Shown here piece after piece: positions 23,285 to 34,200 of a stretch of 64,000 nt of DNA; the first letter of the stretch is position 1, and every line of letters begins with the position of its first letter. Source of the DNA: Citrus sinensis (Eukaryota; Streptophyta; Magnoliopsida; Sapindales; Rutaceae); assembly GCF_022201045.2 (NCBI RefSeq), contig NC_068564.1, positions 31,959,001 through 32,023,000 on the forward strand, read 5' to 3'. Below the pieces are notes generated by a model. It did not search any database, was not told the origin of the DNA, and saw only the letters and a list, made by a program, of their open reading frames with translations. The position numbers and the translations under genes were made by a program.

Positions 23285-23697
23285 CGAAACTAACCGTTGT
23301 TTATGTGTGTACGTGCGTGCGCTTTTGTTTATTTGTATTATCTCCTCCAAATGCCCATTCAATTAATTTATTCAAATTCTGGCGAAGTACTGCGCAATAT
23401 CAATGGAGATTCATGCTCAGCAGGCTTAGATGCATGTGGCAGTGATTGTGATTCAGGGTGTAAATCCTTTTATGGTGCTCAAGGCCAAGGCTCTTGCGGT
23501 ATGTGCACATGCTTTTATCCTTTTGATGCTCAGCCGGCACCACCGTTGCCACCACTTGTAATACAGATTTAAGTGAAATATGCGGAGCTCAGTGCCGTGA
23601 CAAATCAAGCGTGCCAATGTGTTTGCTAATGGTCAAGGACATTGTGATAGCATTGTTACCCAACTTTTGTATCGATGCACATATGATCGCTAAATAA
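23285..23697 (+). pseudogene. Decayed defensin-like gene
   Basis: The second exon begins near 23388 by alignment with the intact copy (GGAGATTCATGC against GGAGATACGTGC) and encodes a good first domain: Cys-Ser-Ala-Gly-Leu-Asp-Ala-Cys, GAQGQGSCG, then Cys-Thr-Cys-Phe-Tyr-Pro-Phe, with Phe replacing the eighth Cys. After a Pro-rich linker the frame stops at 23570. The second domain remains as out-of-frame sequence to 23697 (CAGTGCCGTGAC, then GGTCAAGGACATTGTGATAG), with a ~15-base deletion and Arg in place of the last Cys. The first exon has lost its ATG: only GTTGTTTATGTG near 23294, shared with the relic at 12126, is left. At least three independent lesions make function unlikely, though a one-domain secreted peptide would need another first exon. 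Confidence 0.75.
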
Positions 23698-23942
23698 TAT
23701 CTTGCACATCATGTGATAATTATCAATAATTATGTGCAGTAGATTGATGATATAATACATAACTGTAAAACTATAGTCTAATTTAATTTCTGAAAAGCTT
23801 AATATTAAAAGTTTGGAAATTACAGTTCGACGAATATAATACAACTGTAGCATCATATATTCTTTTGCCGTAATAAATTAAAGTAACCTAAGAAAAAAAG
23901 AACCGTCTTTAATAAGGCAAGAAAATAAAGCTTACAGATATA

Positions 23943-24440
23943 TGGAACTAGTTAAAATAACAATACAAGAAAATATGTATGGATCTCAAACGGCAACTAA
24001 AATATGCTCATATGTACGAAAAAAAAGATGAATATGAGTCAATCAATCTAGCTTTAGCCAATATAATTGTTAATTAAGAAGCAACAATAGCCCATTATTG
24101 TTTTTTTTTTTTTTTTGGAGGGGGGGTAAGAGAGAGATTGTATTCACATTTCAACTCGACTATTGTTGAATTGAAATGATTTGTTCAGTCAAAGACTCAA
24201 ACAGCTTATCACAAATTCACAATATCATTTTTGTTTTGCTTAATTAATTGCAACTTTGGCGGGGTACATCCACTTCCATATATATGATATCCGAAAGATG
24301 CGTTTGATGATTTGGTTGCGAATATTAGGTATTATAAAGTGTATACCAACTTGTTCTAAACAGTTCAGCCCACGTTTCGAACAATACTGAGAGATAATGT
24401 GCTTCTAATTAAATAATCATAATTGTTCACGGCTGAGTGT
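23943..24440. repeat. Right copy of the spaced duplication
   Basis: Partner of 22388-22850. A poly-T/poly-G tract at 24099-24127 is inserted relative to the left copy. Similarity fades after about 24440 and no second defensin-like gene follows it. Confidence 0.75.
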
Positions 24441-25278
24441 TGTGGGGGGTAAAAAAAAACCTATATCTGTCTATCCAGGATACCTTAAAGTATATATTCT
24501 CAATTATCTTTTACATATGCTAAAAATAAAAATAACAGGTGAGGAAAATAATGGATTTCATGTGTAATATTTTGGTGTCATAATATAAGATTAATATCGG
24601 TGTAGTTTGTTGACGGACGCCGTAAAGAGGATTGCTGCTTGTAGAAGATGGGATCTGTGAAGTCACCCAGTTAGAAATAATGGGACATTTTGATTTTAAA
24701 ATCTCACATGGAATAAAAGTTCTAATATATAAAGGTATTTAATAAACTTATAAGAACCCATCATGAATATTTGAAATGAAGCAGAAGATTGATCGACGGT
24801 TACAAACATACCTTGGAGAATCACTGAAAAAATTGTGAAGAAATATAAGAGCATAAACTGTGGCATATATACAAACTTTATCTAATGATTCTGATCTAAG
24901 AAAAATTCTGCCCCAGCAAAATAATATCATTTTGTGAGAAACCAGCATTCGAGATTCTTGCGATATAATATTACATTCCCACCATGAAGGTGGAAGGCCT
25001 AGTGGATCGACTTTCGAATAACTTGTGCTTATCATGGGCTTCAAATTGGGCCTCATGGTGCTCCTGCTTCTCTCTTTCATTGGTCCACCCAAAATTCGAC
25101 ACATAGTGGTGTGGATCCCACCTCAAATTAGAGTGGAATAAGGGTGTATTCCTTGTTGACGCTGAGGGTGACAATAGTTTATAATAAATATATATTTTGA
25201 AGGATGTGATTTCAAGGTCAAACACCCCCATCTCAAATCCCAAAAAAATTCGGATTGTGATACAATCATTCAACTAAT
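24441..25278. other. Unassigned sequence with overlapping minus-strand frames
   Basis: Two overlapping minus-strand frames (24748-25104 and 24971-25273) exist, but neither has a domain that I recognise. Base composition is closer to 40% GC around 25000-25130 than in the flanks, so it may be a fragment of an old gene or retroelement. I cannot name it. Confidence 0.3.
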
Positions 25279-26454
25279 TAAAGCTGCGTTTATTTTCTGG
25301 AGTGGGAGGGAGAAGTGTAGATTTCTTTCACTCTAATGTTTACTTCAACAATTTGAGGAAGGATTCAAAATCTCACTCCGTAAGTCCCATCTATTTTTAG
25401 AGTGGAGAGTGGGAGTGAGACTCCCATAGGGAGAGGACTCCCACCTCTCTCTTTTCTACCATTTTTCTTATTTAATTTAATATTTAATATTTAATAAAAT
25501 AAAATAAATAATATTATATTTATTTGAATAAATATTATTATATTTAACTAAATAATAATTTGTATTAATTCTAAGTTAAAATTACTTAACAATAATATTA
25601 TTATATTAATAGAGAATTAATAAATATTACTATATGCTATCTTCATTTATATTCTAATACAATATTAATTTTATATTAAATAATATTATTTTATGTAATA
25701 ATAAATTTAATATAATTATATTAAATAAAATAAAATAAAGTTTCATTTTCTATTTACCCTTCTTTTTTACCCCTTTTATTAAATTTACTATAATTATATT
25801 TAATAAATATTTAAATAATATTATTATATTTAACTAAATAATAATTTGGTTTGATTCTAAGTTTAAATTACTTAAAAATAATAATATTATATTAATAGAG
25901 AATTAATAATATTACTATATACCATCTTTATTTGAAAATGTAATATTATTATATTTATTTAAACATAATAGTATTATATTTATTTAATATTAATAATTAA
26001 TACTAATAAATAGTTTATTCTAAGAAAATATTAATTTCGTATTATGTTAATAGTAAAATGTTTCATTTATATTGCCCTTATCAATAGTTTTTAATTTATA
26101 TAATTAAAATTAAAATTAATAAAAAATTATGATGTACATAATTAAGAATATTAATAATTATTATAAATTTACAAATATAATAAAATAAATATTTATTCAT
26201 GAAATATATTTTTTATTAACTTTGTAATTAAAAACTATAATTCTTTAAATAAGGATAAAATTATAATTTGAAATAATTTACTCCCAATCCAAGACAAAGT
26301 AAACACATAAATTAGATTCGAATATTATTTCATGCTTCCATTCTAGTGTAAGTAAACAACATACTCTCACTCTCGCTCCCACTCCACACTCTCAATCATA
26401 GGATTCTCACTCCTGAGGATACCCACTACAATCCAAAAAGTAAACGCTACCTAA
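25279..26454. mobile_element. Harbinger-like non-autonomous element, TAA TSD
   Basis: The element body is about 25282-26451 (1170 bp). The left end AGCTGCGTTTATTTTCTGGA and the reverse complement of the right end, GGTAGCGTTTACTTTTTGGA, match at 14 of 20 positions or better, and both continue into GTGGGAG-rich subterminal sequence. The flanks are TAA (25279-25281 and 26452-26454), the 3-bp duplication typical of PIF/Harbinger. The interior is extremely AT-rich with no transposase. A 3-bp TSD alone is weak, so the class is tentative; the inverted ends are firm. Confidence 0.65.
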
Positions 26455-26967
26455 AGTCATGAGCGGCAGACTCAGTCGGATCGTTTTCGCATGAAGTGGG
26501 ACGAACACAAGCCTCGCTCACTAATAAAACAATTAGGACCATTCTCATGAACGTAAAATTGGCTTAAAAAGCCTGAAAAAATTTAGCCAACCAAAAGTGA
26601 CATACATGCATTTGCCTGCAATTTGCTAGAGCTGAACTTCAAATTTAAAGTGCAAAACCGATTGATCAGACAGAGAATCCTTTATTACGTATACGAGCTT
26701 ACCCTATTTTTTAATATTAATCCTTCTTTGTCCAAACATTTACATACATGCCAAAAAATTCAGCTTCACTGCAAGCAATTTTTTTTTTTAAATTTTTCTG
26801 TAATTGTGTACTTATCATAGTAGCAATATTCAGACACACGAAATAAAGAATATTGAACTAAATGTACAAACAATGAAAAAATGACATGAGCGTGTAGTTC
26901 GAGAAGAAATTTCAATTGCATCACTTTACTTGATATCTTATTTCTTTCATTATCCATATATAATACT
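26455..26967. other. Spacer between transposons
   Basis: No gene or repeat that I can support. Confidence 0.45.
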
Positions 26968-27818
26968 ATTATGATAAGGGCCGGCTCTAAAATATTTGAA
27001 GTCTTGGGCAAATTTTTTTTTGTGGGCCCTCTTTTTATTTTATAATTTCAATACTCAAAGAAATATAAAAAGACTCAAAAGTTCATTCCATCTTTCATTC
27101 TTAAATTTTATCAGTAATAAAAAAGATTTAAAAACTTTCAAAAGCAAAACCTAAAAAATAGTCAAGATTTTTTTTTACTTCTATTAGAATTATTACCAAA
27201 ATAAACAAAAAATAAATAAGAACAATATTATTTTGAAATAGAATATTTAGAATGGTTGCGCATAAAAAGTTAAGATGATGAATTGATTAAAAGATAATAG
27301 ATATGGACTTTGAATTTCAAGAATCTTTTTTTCCTTTTTAAATCAACCAATGAATGTAATAATTTTCTTTGTAAAAAAAGGAGCAAGAAATTTTTCTATC
27401 TATTATTTTTTATATTATAAGATTTTAATAGAAATTAAAAGGAATATTAAAAGCCAAAGATTTCAACGTTAAATAATCAAGGTTTTTTTTTAAGGAAACC
27501 GAAAAGATAAAGAATTTAATTTTTTTCTTGAAAAAACTAATAATAAATGAATTAATGATTAAACAATATTAGTAATTATATCTCTTTAACATTAATATTA
27601 CTAAATATTGTTTTTTATAAAAAAATAATTCTTAATTATAGTATAGTTGTTAATTATCAAGATGTCTAATAGGCTTTTATACAATACATAATTTTAAAAA
27701 AAAATTTCATTAATTAGAGAATTATTAAAAAAATATTAAAAAAATAAAATCTTAAAAAAATATAAGGCCTTAAATGACCGTCTTATTTACTATGCTTAAT
27801 GTCATCCCTAATTATGAT
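26968..27818. mobile_element. hAT-like non-autonomous element, 8-bp TSD
   Basis: The body is 26976-27810 (835 bp) and begins AAGGGCCGGCTCTAAAATAT; the right end in reverse complement begins TAGGGATGACATTAAG. Perfect 8-bp flanks, ATTATGAT, lie at 26968-26975 and 27811-27818. The terminal match is short (about AGGG..G.C), but the 8-bp duplication and the AGGGCCGGCTCT start, a form common in plant hAT MITEs, support the assignment. The interior is AT-rich and non-coding. Confidence 0.62.
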
Positions 27819-29116
27819 TGAGACAGCAATACTATAATATGAAATGAATAATGCTGTCATTATATATATATATATATACACGCACACGTTCAAATATCAG
27901 TACTTTAATAAAGAAATTGTTTTTGAGTATCCAATAAAAGTTCCTTTATCTTTTGCGTACTACATTAAAAGACTCTTGTCTTGTGGCTTTACCAGTGAAA
28001 GGGCCAAAAAAAGGGACCGAGACCCAAGAATTTCTCTTCATCTTACAGATGTCGAAATGTACTAAAATCACACTCATATATGATTTTGTATAGAACATTT
28101 TTACTTGTAGTAGCCTGTATCTCTTTATGAGTCGGTTACATTTTCCGTCTTTTATTTGCTTTTCAAATATTTTTGCCCTTACAAGAAACAAAAAATCATC
28201 AAAATATCTGTTGTTGGCCTGTTGTGTTATTGTGAAGACCTTTCAAATTACGGATGCGTCCTTTGTTACAATTAAATACCATCCTGACCTCCTCACCCAT
28301 ATGAATTAGCTGTGACTTCGGGATATTAACTCATTATGTTATATATTCGTTAATTTTCTCAGATAATTGTTGATTGTCAAGGGGTAAACATAGAACTGTA
28401 CCTCTTTAGGATCGATTCACATTAAAATAAGTCAATAGATTGTCAACTTAGCCCCCCCCCCCCCCCCCCCCACCCCCAAATAAATATATATTTTTTAAAT
28501 AAAACATGAAAACTCAGAACCAAATGATGAAATTGATCCGTTGTTGTCTACTTTCGTCTGCAATAAGCATAGGTTCCCATTATTTATGAATATTCGGATC
28601 AAGTCAGGCACTTGTTTCTCAGTCACTTCAATATCCAGAAAATTTTGTTGGTGATAAGGCAGAAATTCTGTAAATTTTGTTGGGCACTAGGAAAGTGAAG
28701 AGAAGAATGGAATTTGCTGAAATGACTCAACGTGAAGAGGACAATTCGTATGCCATTTCATGTGATTATGTATTTATATGGAAAGCCACAAAAAATAAAA
28801 TTATGAGTTACACAAAAAATAAAATTATGAGTTATTACTTAAAATATATATTTTTTTTAAAACAAAAAAAAATGATGAAAAAGATTAAAGATAGAAATTG
28901 GCTGCTTAAAGAAAGTGATTGGAGTGTTTGAAGATTAATTAATTGGATCATTAAATTAGGATAAATGTCAAATCAAAAAAATTTAGAAATCTTTATCAAT
29001 TTGAGCACATATGGCTGGCATCTAAGCATTCGTGTGCATTCACGTGTGGATTCCAATTTTAATTTGTTCTTCAGTTAATACTCCACACTTTTTGTCCCAT
29101 CCCACGAGAGCAAAGA
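27819..29116. other. Intergenic DNA with a 20-base poly-C run
   Basis: No gene is supported. A TA microsatellite is at 27859-27879 and an uninterrupted run of 20 C at 28452-28471, followed by ACCCCC. Reading frames here are short and of low complexity. Confidence 0.5.
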
Positions 29117-29966
29117 AGAGAAAGTAGGGGTGGGCACGGTTCGGTTTGGTTCGGTTCGGTTCGAAATTAAGTAGAACCGATTTAAATTGGTTATTTTATA
29201 AAAAGAACCGAATAAGAACCGAACTCAAAAAGAACCGAACTCAAACGGTTCTTTTCGGTTCGATTCGGTTCGGTTCGGTTTTTTTGGTTCTGGGCTTATT
29301 GGGCCTATTTTGAATTTTCAAATTTTTAGCCCATTGGGCTTCATAAATGTAATAATTTTTTTCAACAAATTCATCCTAATTTCATTACAAATATTAATAA
29401 TAAATACAAAGTATTCAAAACACATTTTATCAATAATATCTTACTAACTATTAATAAATAATTAAATAAACAATCTATATAATAAGATGCTAGTTTAAAA
29501 AAAATAAAGAAAACTTACTAATAAGCAACATCAATCAATTATCATTTACTCCTCAGCTACTTGCTGTTGTTCTTGAGATTGCATTGGCCTCAAAAATTCT
29601 TCAAGAAATTGAAATTTACGAAATTGTTTTATATTTGATTTTAGGGTTTATTTTGGGAAATAAAAATTTACGAAATTGTAACACTAACATATATATATAC
29701 TCTGATTGTGTGTATGCAAGTTTATGTTAGCTATCTTACACAATCAGTTAAAAATTAACACATATTTAATTTAATAAAATTTAAAAATAATTCGATTTTT
29801 CGGTTCAGTTAAATGAACCGAATACCGAACCGACATTTCGGTTTTTTTATAAATTGTACCGTTCGGTTTTTTTTTTAAAAAAAAAACCGTACCGAATTAG
29901 AAAAAACCATCGGTTCGGTTCGGTTTTTTTAAGACTACGGTTTTTTTGCCCACCCCTAAGAGAAAG
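29117..29966. mobile_element. hAT-like MITE with GGTTC repeats, 8-bp TSD
   Basis: The body is 29125-29958 (834 bp). Both ends are TAGGGGTGGGC in inverted orientation. Subterminal regions carry reiterated CGGTT/GGTTC pentamers (29137-29161, 29242-29281) and the complementary AACCG forms near 29815-29935. The 8-bp direct repeat AGAGAAAG at 29117-29124 and 29959-29966 is perfect. This matches hAT-superfamily structure. There is no transposase, so it is mobilised in trans if at all. Confidence 0.9.
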
Positions 29967-29984
29967 CCATCATTCCCACGAATG

Positions 29985-30093
<109 letters not shown>

Positions 30094-31206
30094 GTACTCC
30101 CTTCGAAAATAATATACAGTAAATTCCATTAAGAGGATCAATAGTTAGCCAATTTTCAACAAATAAAGCAGTAAAAGTTGCGTACAATCCACGGTCCGTG
30201 ATGCTCTTGAATTTTATGTTTACAAGGATAAAATGCTGTGACAAGGTCTTTACAAATTTGTATTAGCTATTTACATGTATCCTAACAATATTTTATCCCA
30301 GGTTTTTCTACACGTACAGGTAGATGGGACAAATATATACTTCTAAATAATAATATTCAGTCCAAATGTTGATTGAGGGACAGCAAAAACCAAAAAATTG
30401 ACCAACAAGCGCGTAGATCAACTGGCATGAGGTTGTTCTAACTTAACCAAGGTCTTCGTTTCGAGGCTTGAAAATGCATATGCGTTAAATACTTGTTGGG
30501 AGAGCTTCGCCATCCTAGTGATCCAATGTGATCTTCGGATACCAGATAGTTTAATACACAAAAAAAAATCAAAAAGTTGAACATGAACATCAAAATGGCA
30601 CCTCAATATAGCTAGCCACCTTATATCTATCGATGTTCCGGCTGAATATCAGCACTGTATATATATAACGATTATTAGTAATTTCATTTCAACCAGGCTA
30701 GGCTCAGGCCGTCAGCCGCGTATGGACAGGTTGGTGATTTCAAGGAATTATTTTTCGGAGCCAACGTGTTTCCGCAAAAAATACTGAGATTTAGGGCAAA
30801 TGGCTCCCAGGGTAGTCATAAGTCACAAGTCACATAAAATCATCTCACTATCTCTCCCTTTTTATCGCTATCTTTTGCTTGGGTGGAATTTCTTTTTTGT
30901 TTTTTTAAATATTCGTAATGCTTTCTGTAATTGTCTTTTCACTCACACAGTAACAGAATCCTCCTCTGCTTATTTATTAAACTCTTCCATCGGTTCTTGC
31001 CTACTTAAACCTTGTTAGCTTGCCTAGCTCTTCTCATCACATCCCCCATGCCAAGACCTTCAATAGGCTCAAAGCTAAAGCTTTTTCCTCCCCCATATGC
31101 AAACAAGTTGATCAGTTTCTTTATTATTTCTTTCTTCTTAATCGTACCACTCTTCTCCTTCCAGATTCAACAACATTTAATTTGCTTTTCTTAACTTACA
31201 ATATTA
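30094..31206. other. Upstream region of the HMA gene
   Basis: No other gene is supported. Pyrimidine-rich sequence from about 30950 to 31190 (CTCCTCTGCTT, CTTTCTTCTTAATCG, CTTCTCCTTCCAG) looks like the HMA 5' UTR. I could not place a TATA box with confidence. Confidence 0.4.
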
Positions 31207-34200
31207 ATGGCTGATGCTCAAGAAAGAAAATATCAGAAAAGCTACTTTGATGTCTTAGGAATCTGCTGCTCTTCAGAGGTTCCTTTGATAGAAAATATCC
31301 TCAAATCTCTTGAAGGAGTTAAAGAAGTTTCAGTGATTGTTCCGTCAAGAACAGTCATTGTTCTTCATGATGCTCTCCTCATTTCTCAGCATCAAATTGG
31401 TAAGAAAAATTAATTACCCCTCACCCTCTTTTTTTGTTATTCTGTTTTCCATTAACAAACTTTACTTGTTTTAAAAGGAACAAAATTGTAATGGCATGGT
31501 GTCATGATATTAATGCTTTTGCCAGACTGCCTTCCCCCCCCAAAAAAAATCCTTTTTTTAAAGTTTCCATATGTGGAACAAGTTCGTGCAAGCTGATGTG
31601 TCGCTGTGGTCATTAGGTGGGACTTGGGAGCTCTATAATTTGTTGCCTTTTTGGTGGGGTGATTAACGAATTGACAGATAAATGTCGTGGTTCATAATTA
31701 AAATCTACAAAGTTTGATTAGGGAGATTTTGTTCCAGAATCCAGACTCCCTTGTAATTTTATTTTATTTCGTATGGATTCGATATATTGTAACTGAATTC
31801 CTTGCAAAACTATGAAACGTCCCAACTGAATTATTTTATTTTATTCACTATTATTCATTTATTTATTTATTTCAAGATTTTTGTCACATGATTCGTACAT
31901 TTCGTCGTTGAGGTTTATTTATCTATTTTGCTTATTCTTGATTCGGGCGAGGATTTTGAGCATTTTGATGCATGCTTTTTCAGAATTCACACACCTAATC
32001 ATGATTAAGTACCTGAACATTTTATTAATAAATTCGTTTAAAGATCGAGTGCCGACCCATGATGAACTGTAGGACCACCAACTTTACTAATAATGCTCTT
32101 GTCCACAATACCCATCCCCCTTATATTTTTCGATTAAAAATTTTTTTCAATTTTTAAAATTATCATTTTTGTTAATTATTACCCCTTCATTAGCCAGTGT
32201 AATTGAGCAGAATTAATTGAATAACCAATTAATCTCTTTGACAAATCTATGAGGTCTTGCCAATTAAATTAATTAGCACTCATTATTTTTTGTATCGATC
32301 GATAATCATGAAAGGTTAATTGTTCTTACTATGGTTACGGTTTTTATTTTTCCCCTTAATGACAGTCAAGGCTCTAAATCAAGCAAGATTCGAGGCAAAT
32401 GTGAGAGCATATGGAGGAACAAGTTACCAGAAAAAATGGCCAAGTCCATATGCAATGGCATGTGGGGTGTTGCTTGCAATATCAATATTGAAATATGTGT
32501 ATCATCCATTACGTTGGTTTGCCCTTGGAGCTGTTGCCATTGGCATCTTTCCAATTATCTTAAAAGGACTTGCCGCAATAAGAAATTTTAAGCTTGATAT
32601 CAACATTCTTGTGCTTATAGCAGGTAAGTCAGATTCTTTTTTTCTCCTCTTTTCTTTTCGTTTGGGAATATTATATATCAAGAACATGGAATCTAATTTA
32701 ACATTCGTTTGGTCCATTGTCAAAAACATTTCCCTTAAGTTTATAAAATAGCCAAGATTCCCTTCAATTTGTCAAAAATTCCCAACTTCGGGGATTCTTG
32801 ACTATTTTAAAAAGTTGAAAAGTTATTGGTTATTTTCAAAATTTATCAAAATTTCTTTGGTAAAAGATCAAATAACAAAGTGTTTTTTAATTTATTATTA
32901 GCCGTTATCTTTAACATAATGAGACCATTCAACCAAACTCTCTCGTAAGGAAAGAAGATAAAATTTCTAATTGAATTTGAAATAATTAAAAAAATTCTCT
33001 CTCTTCAAATTTTTGTTGAACAACCCCATCAGGTTAGCTTGATGATATGGTGTGATTTTCTACTTAATTATTTTTCCTATTCTATTAGAAGGATAATTTC
33101 GACATACATACTTAGTCAGAATAGTAATAAATACTATATATAAATCGAATTTATACAAATAATCTTGACAACTGATCAATTAAATCCTTTTTAGTTCTTG
33201 TAATTTATTTTAAGATATATTTGACAATTATGGTTAGTGGTTACTTTAAGATAAGTTTTATTTAATTATTTTACCCTACTAATATAAAATGACCAAATTA
33301 CCCCAAAAATTATGAGCTTTTTATCTAATACTTTAGGGATTTAATTTTATTTGATTAAATCTCTAAATTTTTTCTTTATTTATATTTTTAAAAATAATTT
33401 AGACTTATTGTAATTATTTCTTGAGAGTCGGGCGGGTTTACAAAAATTGTGGGTGGAAATATTACCAGCCGCAATTAAAATAAGTTATTAGCAGATTAGT
33501 CACTGTATTTCACAATAACTTTATTTACGTCTGTAGTTTTATGACATATATCAAATAAATCCTTGCTATTTATCTTTACTAACACAAATTTGACAGATGA
33601 ACGGTAGTATCATTATTTTAAAGCCAGAACCAAGTCTCCATTAATAATTATTTACAAAAATAGATTGTAAAAGTGGTAAACATAGACCCAATTAATACAT
33701 TCGAAAGCCACATAAACCCAATCAATTCTTTCCATTCCATGAATAACAAATAAATCAACTGAGTTTCCAATCTCTTTTTTCTTTTAAAATTTTTTTTTGC
33801 ATTGACACAAAAGACAAAATATCAAACGCGAGAAACGTTGTGACTTGTTCGAGTGGGCTACGTGTTCATTCACTTTACAACTCAAAATTCAAAAGGTTGG
33901 AAAAGCTACATCCTTTTCTCGCCCGTTCTCCTATCCTTTTCTTCTCTTTTAAATTTCATTTGGTAGTGTCTTTTGACCATGCACTAGTCATGCATTTTGT
34001 TGCCTTGCTTTGTAATCTAGCTAAAGTAAATCCAACCAAAAACAAACAAAATCATATATGCTCATTTATACTTTTTATTAGGCGTGGACGTTCATATTTT
34101 AGGATAGACAAACATTAAAATTTAAGAATTATTATTGGTAAAAAAAATTTTAAGTGCAGATATTTGCATGTTGTAAAATTTGAACTGATGTTATGCAATG

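Noticed and set aside
24748..25273. Two overlapping minus-strand frames of 118 and 100 codons
   Set aside because: They overlap in different frames, and neither has a domain or splice signals I can support.
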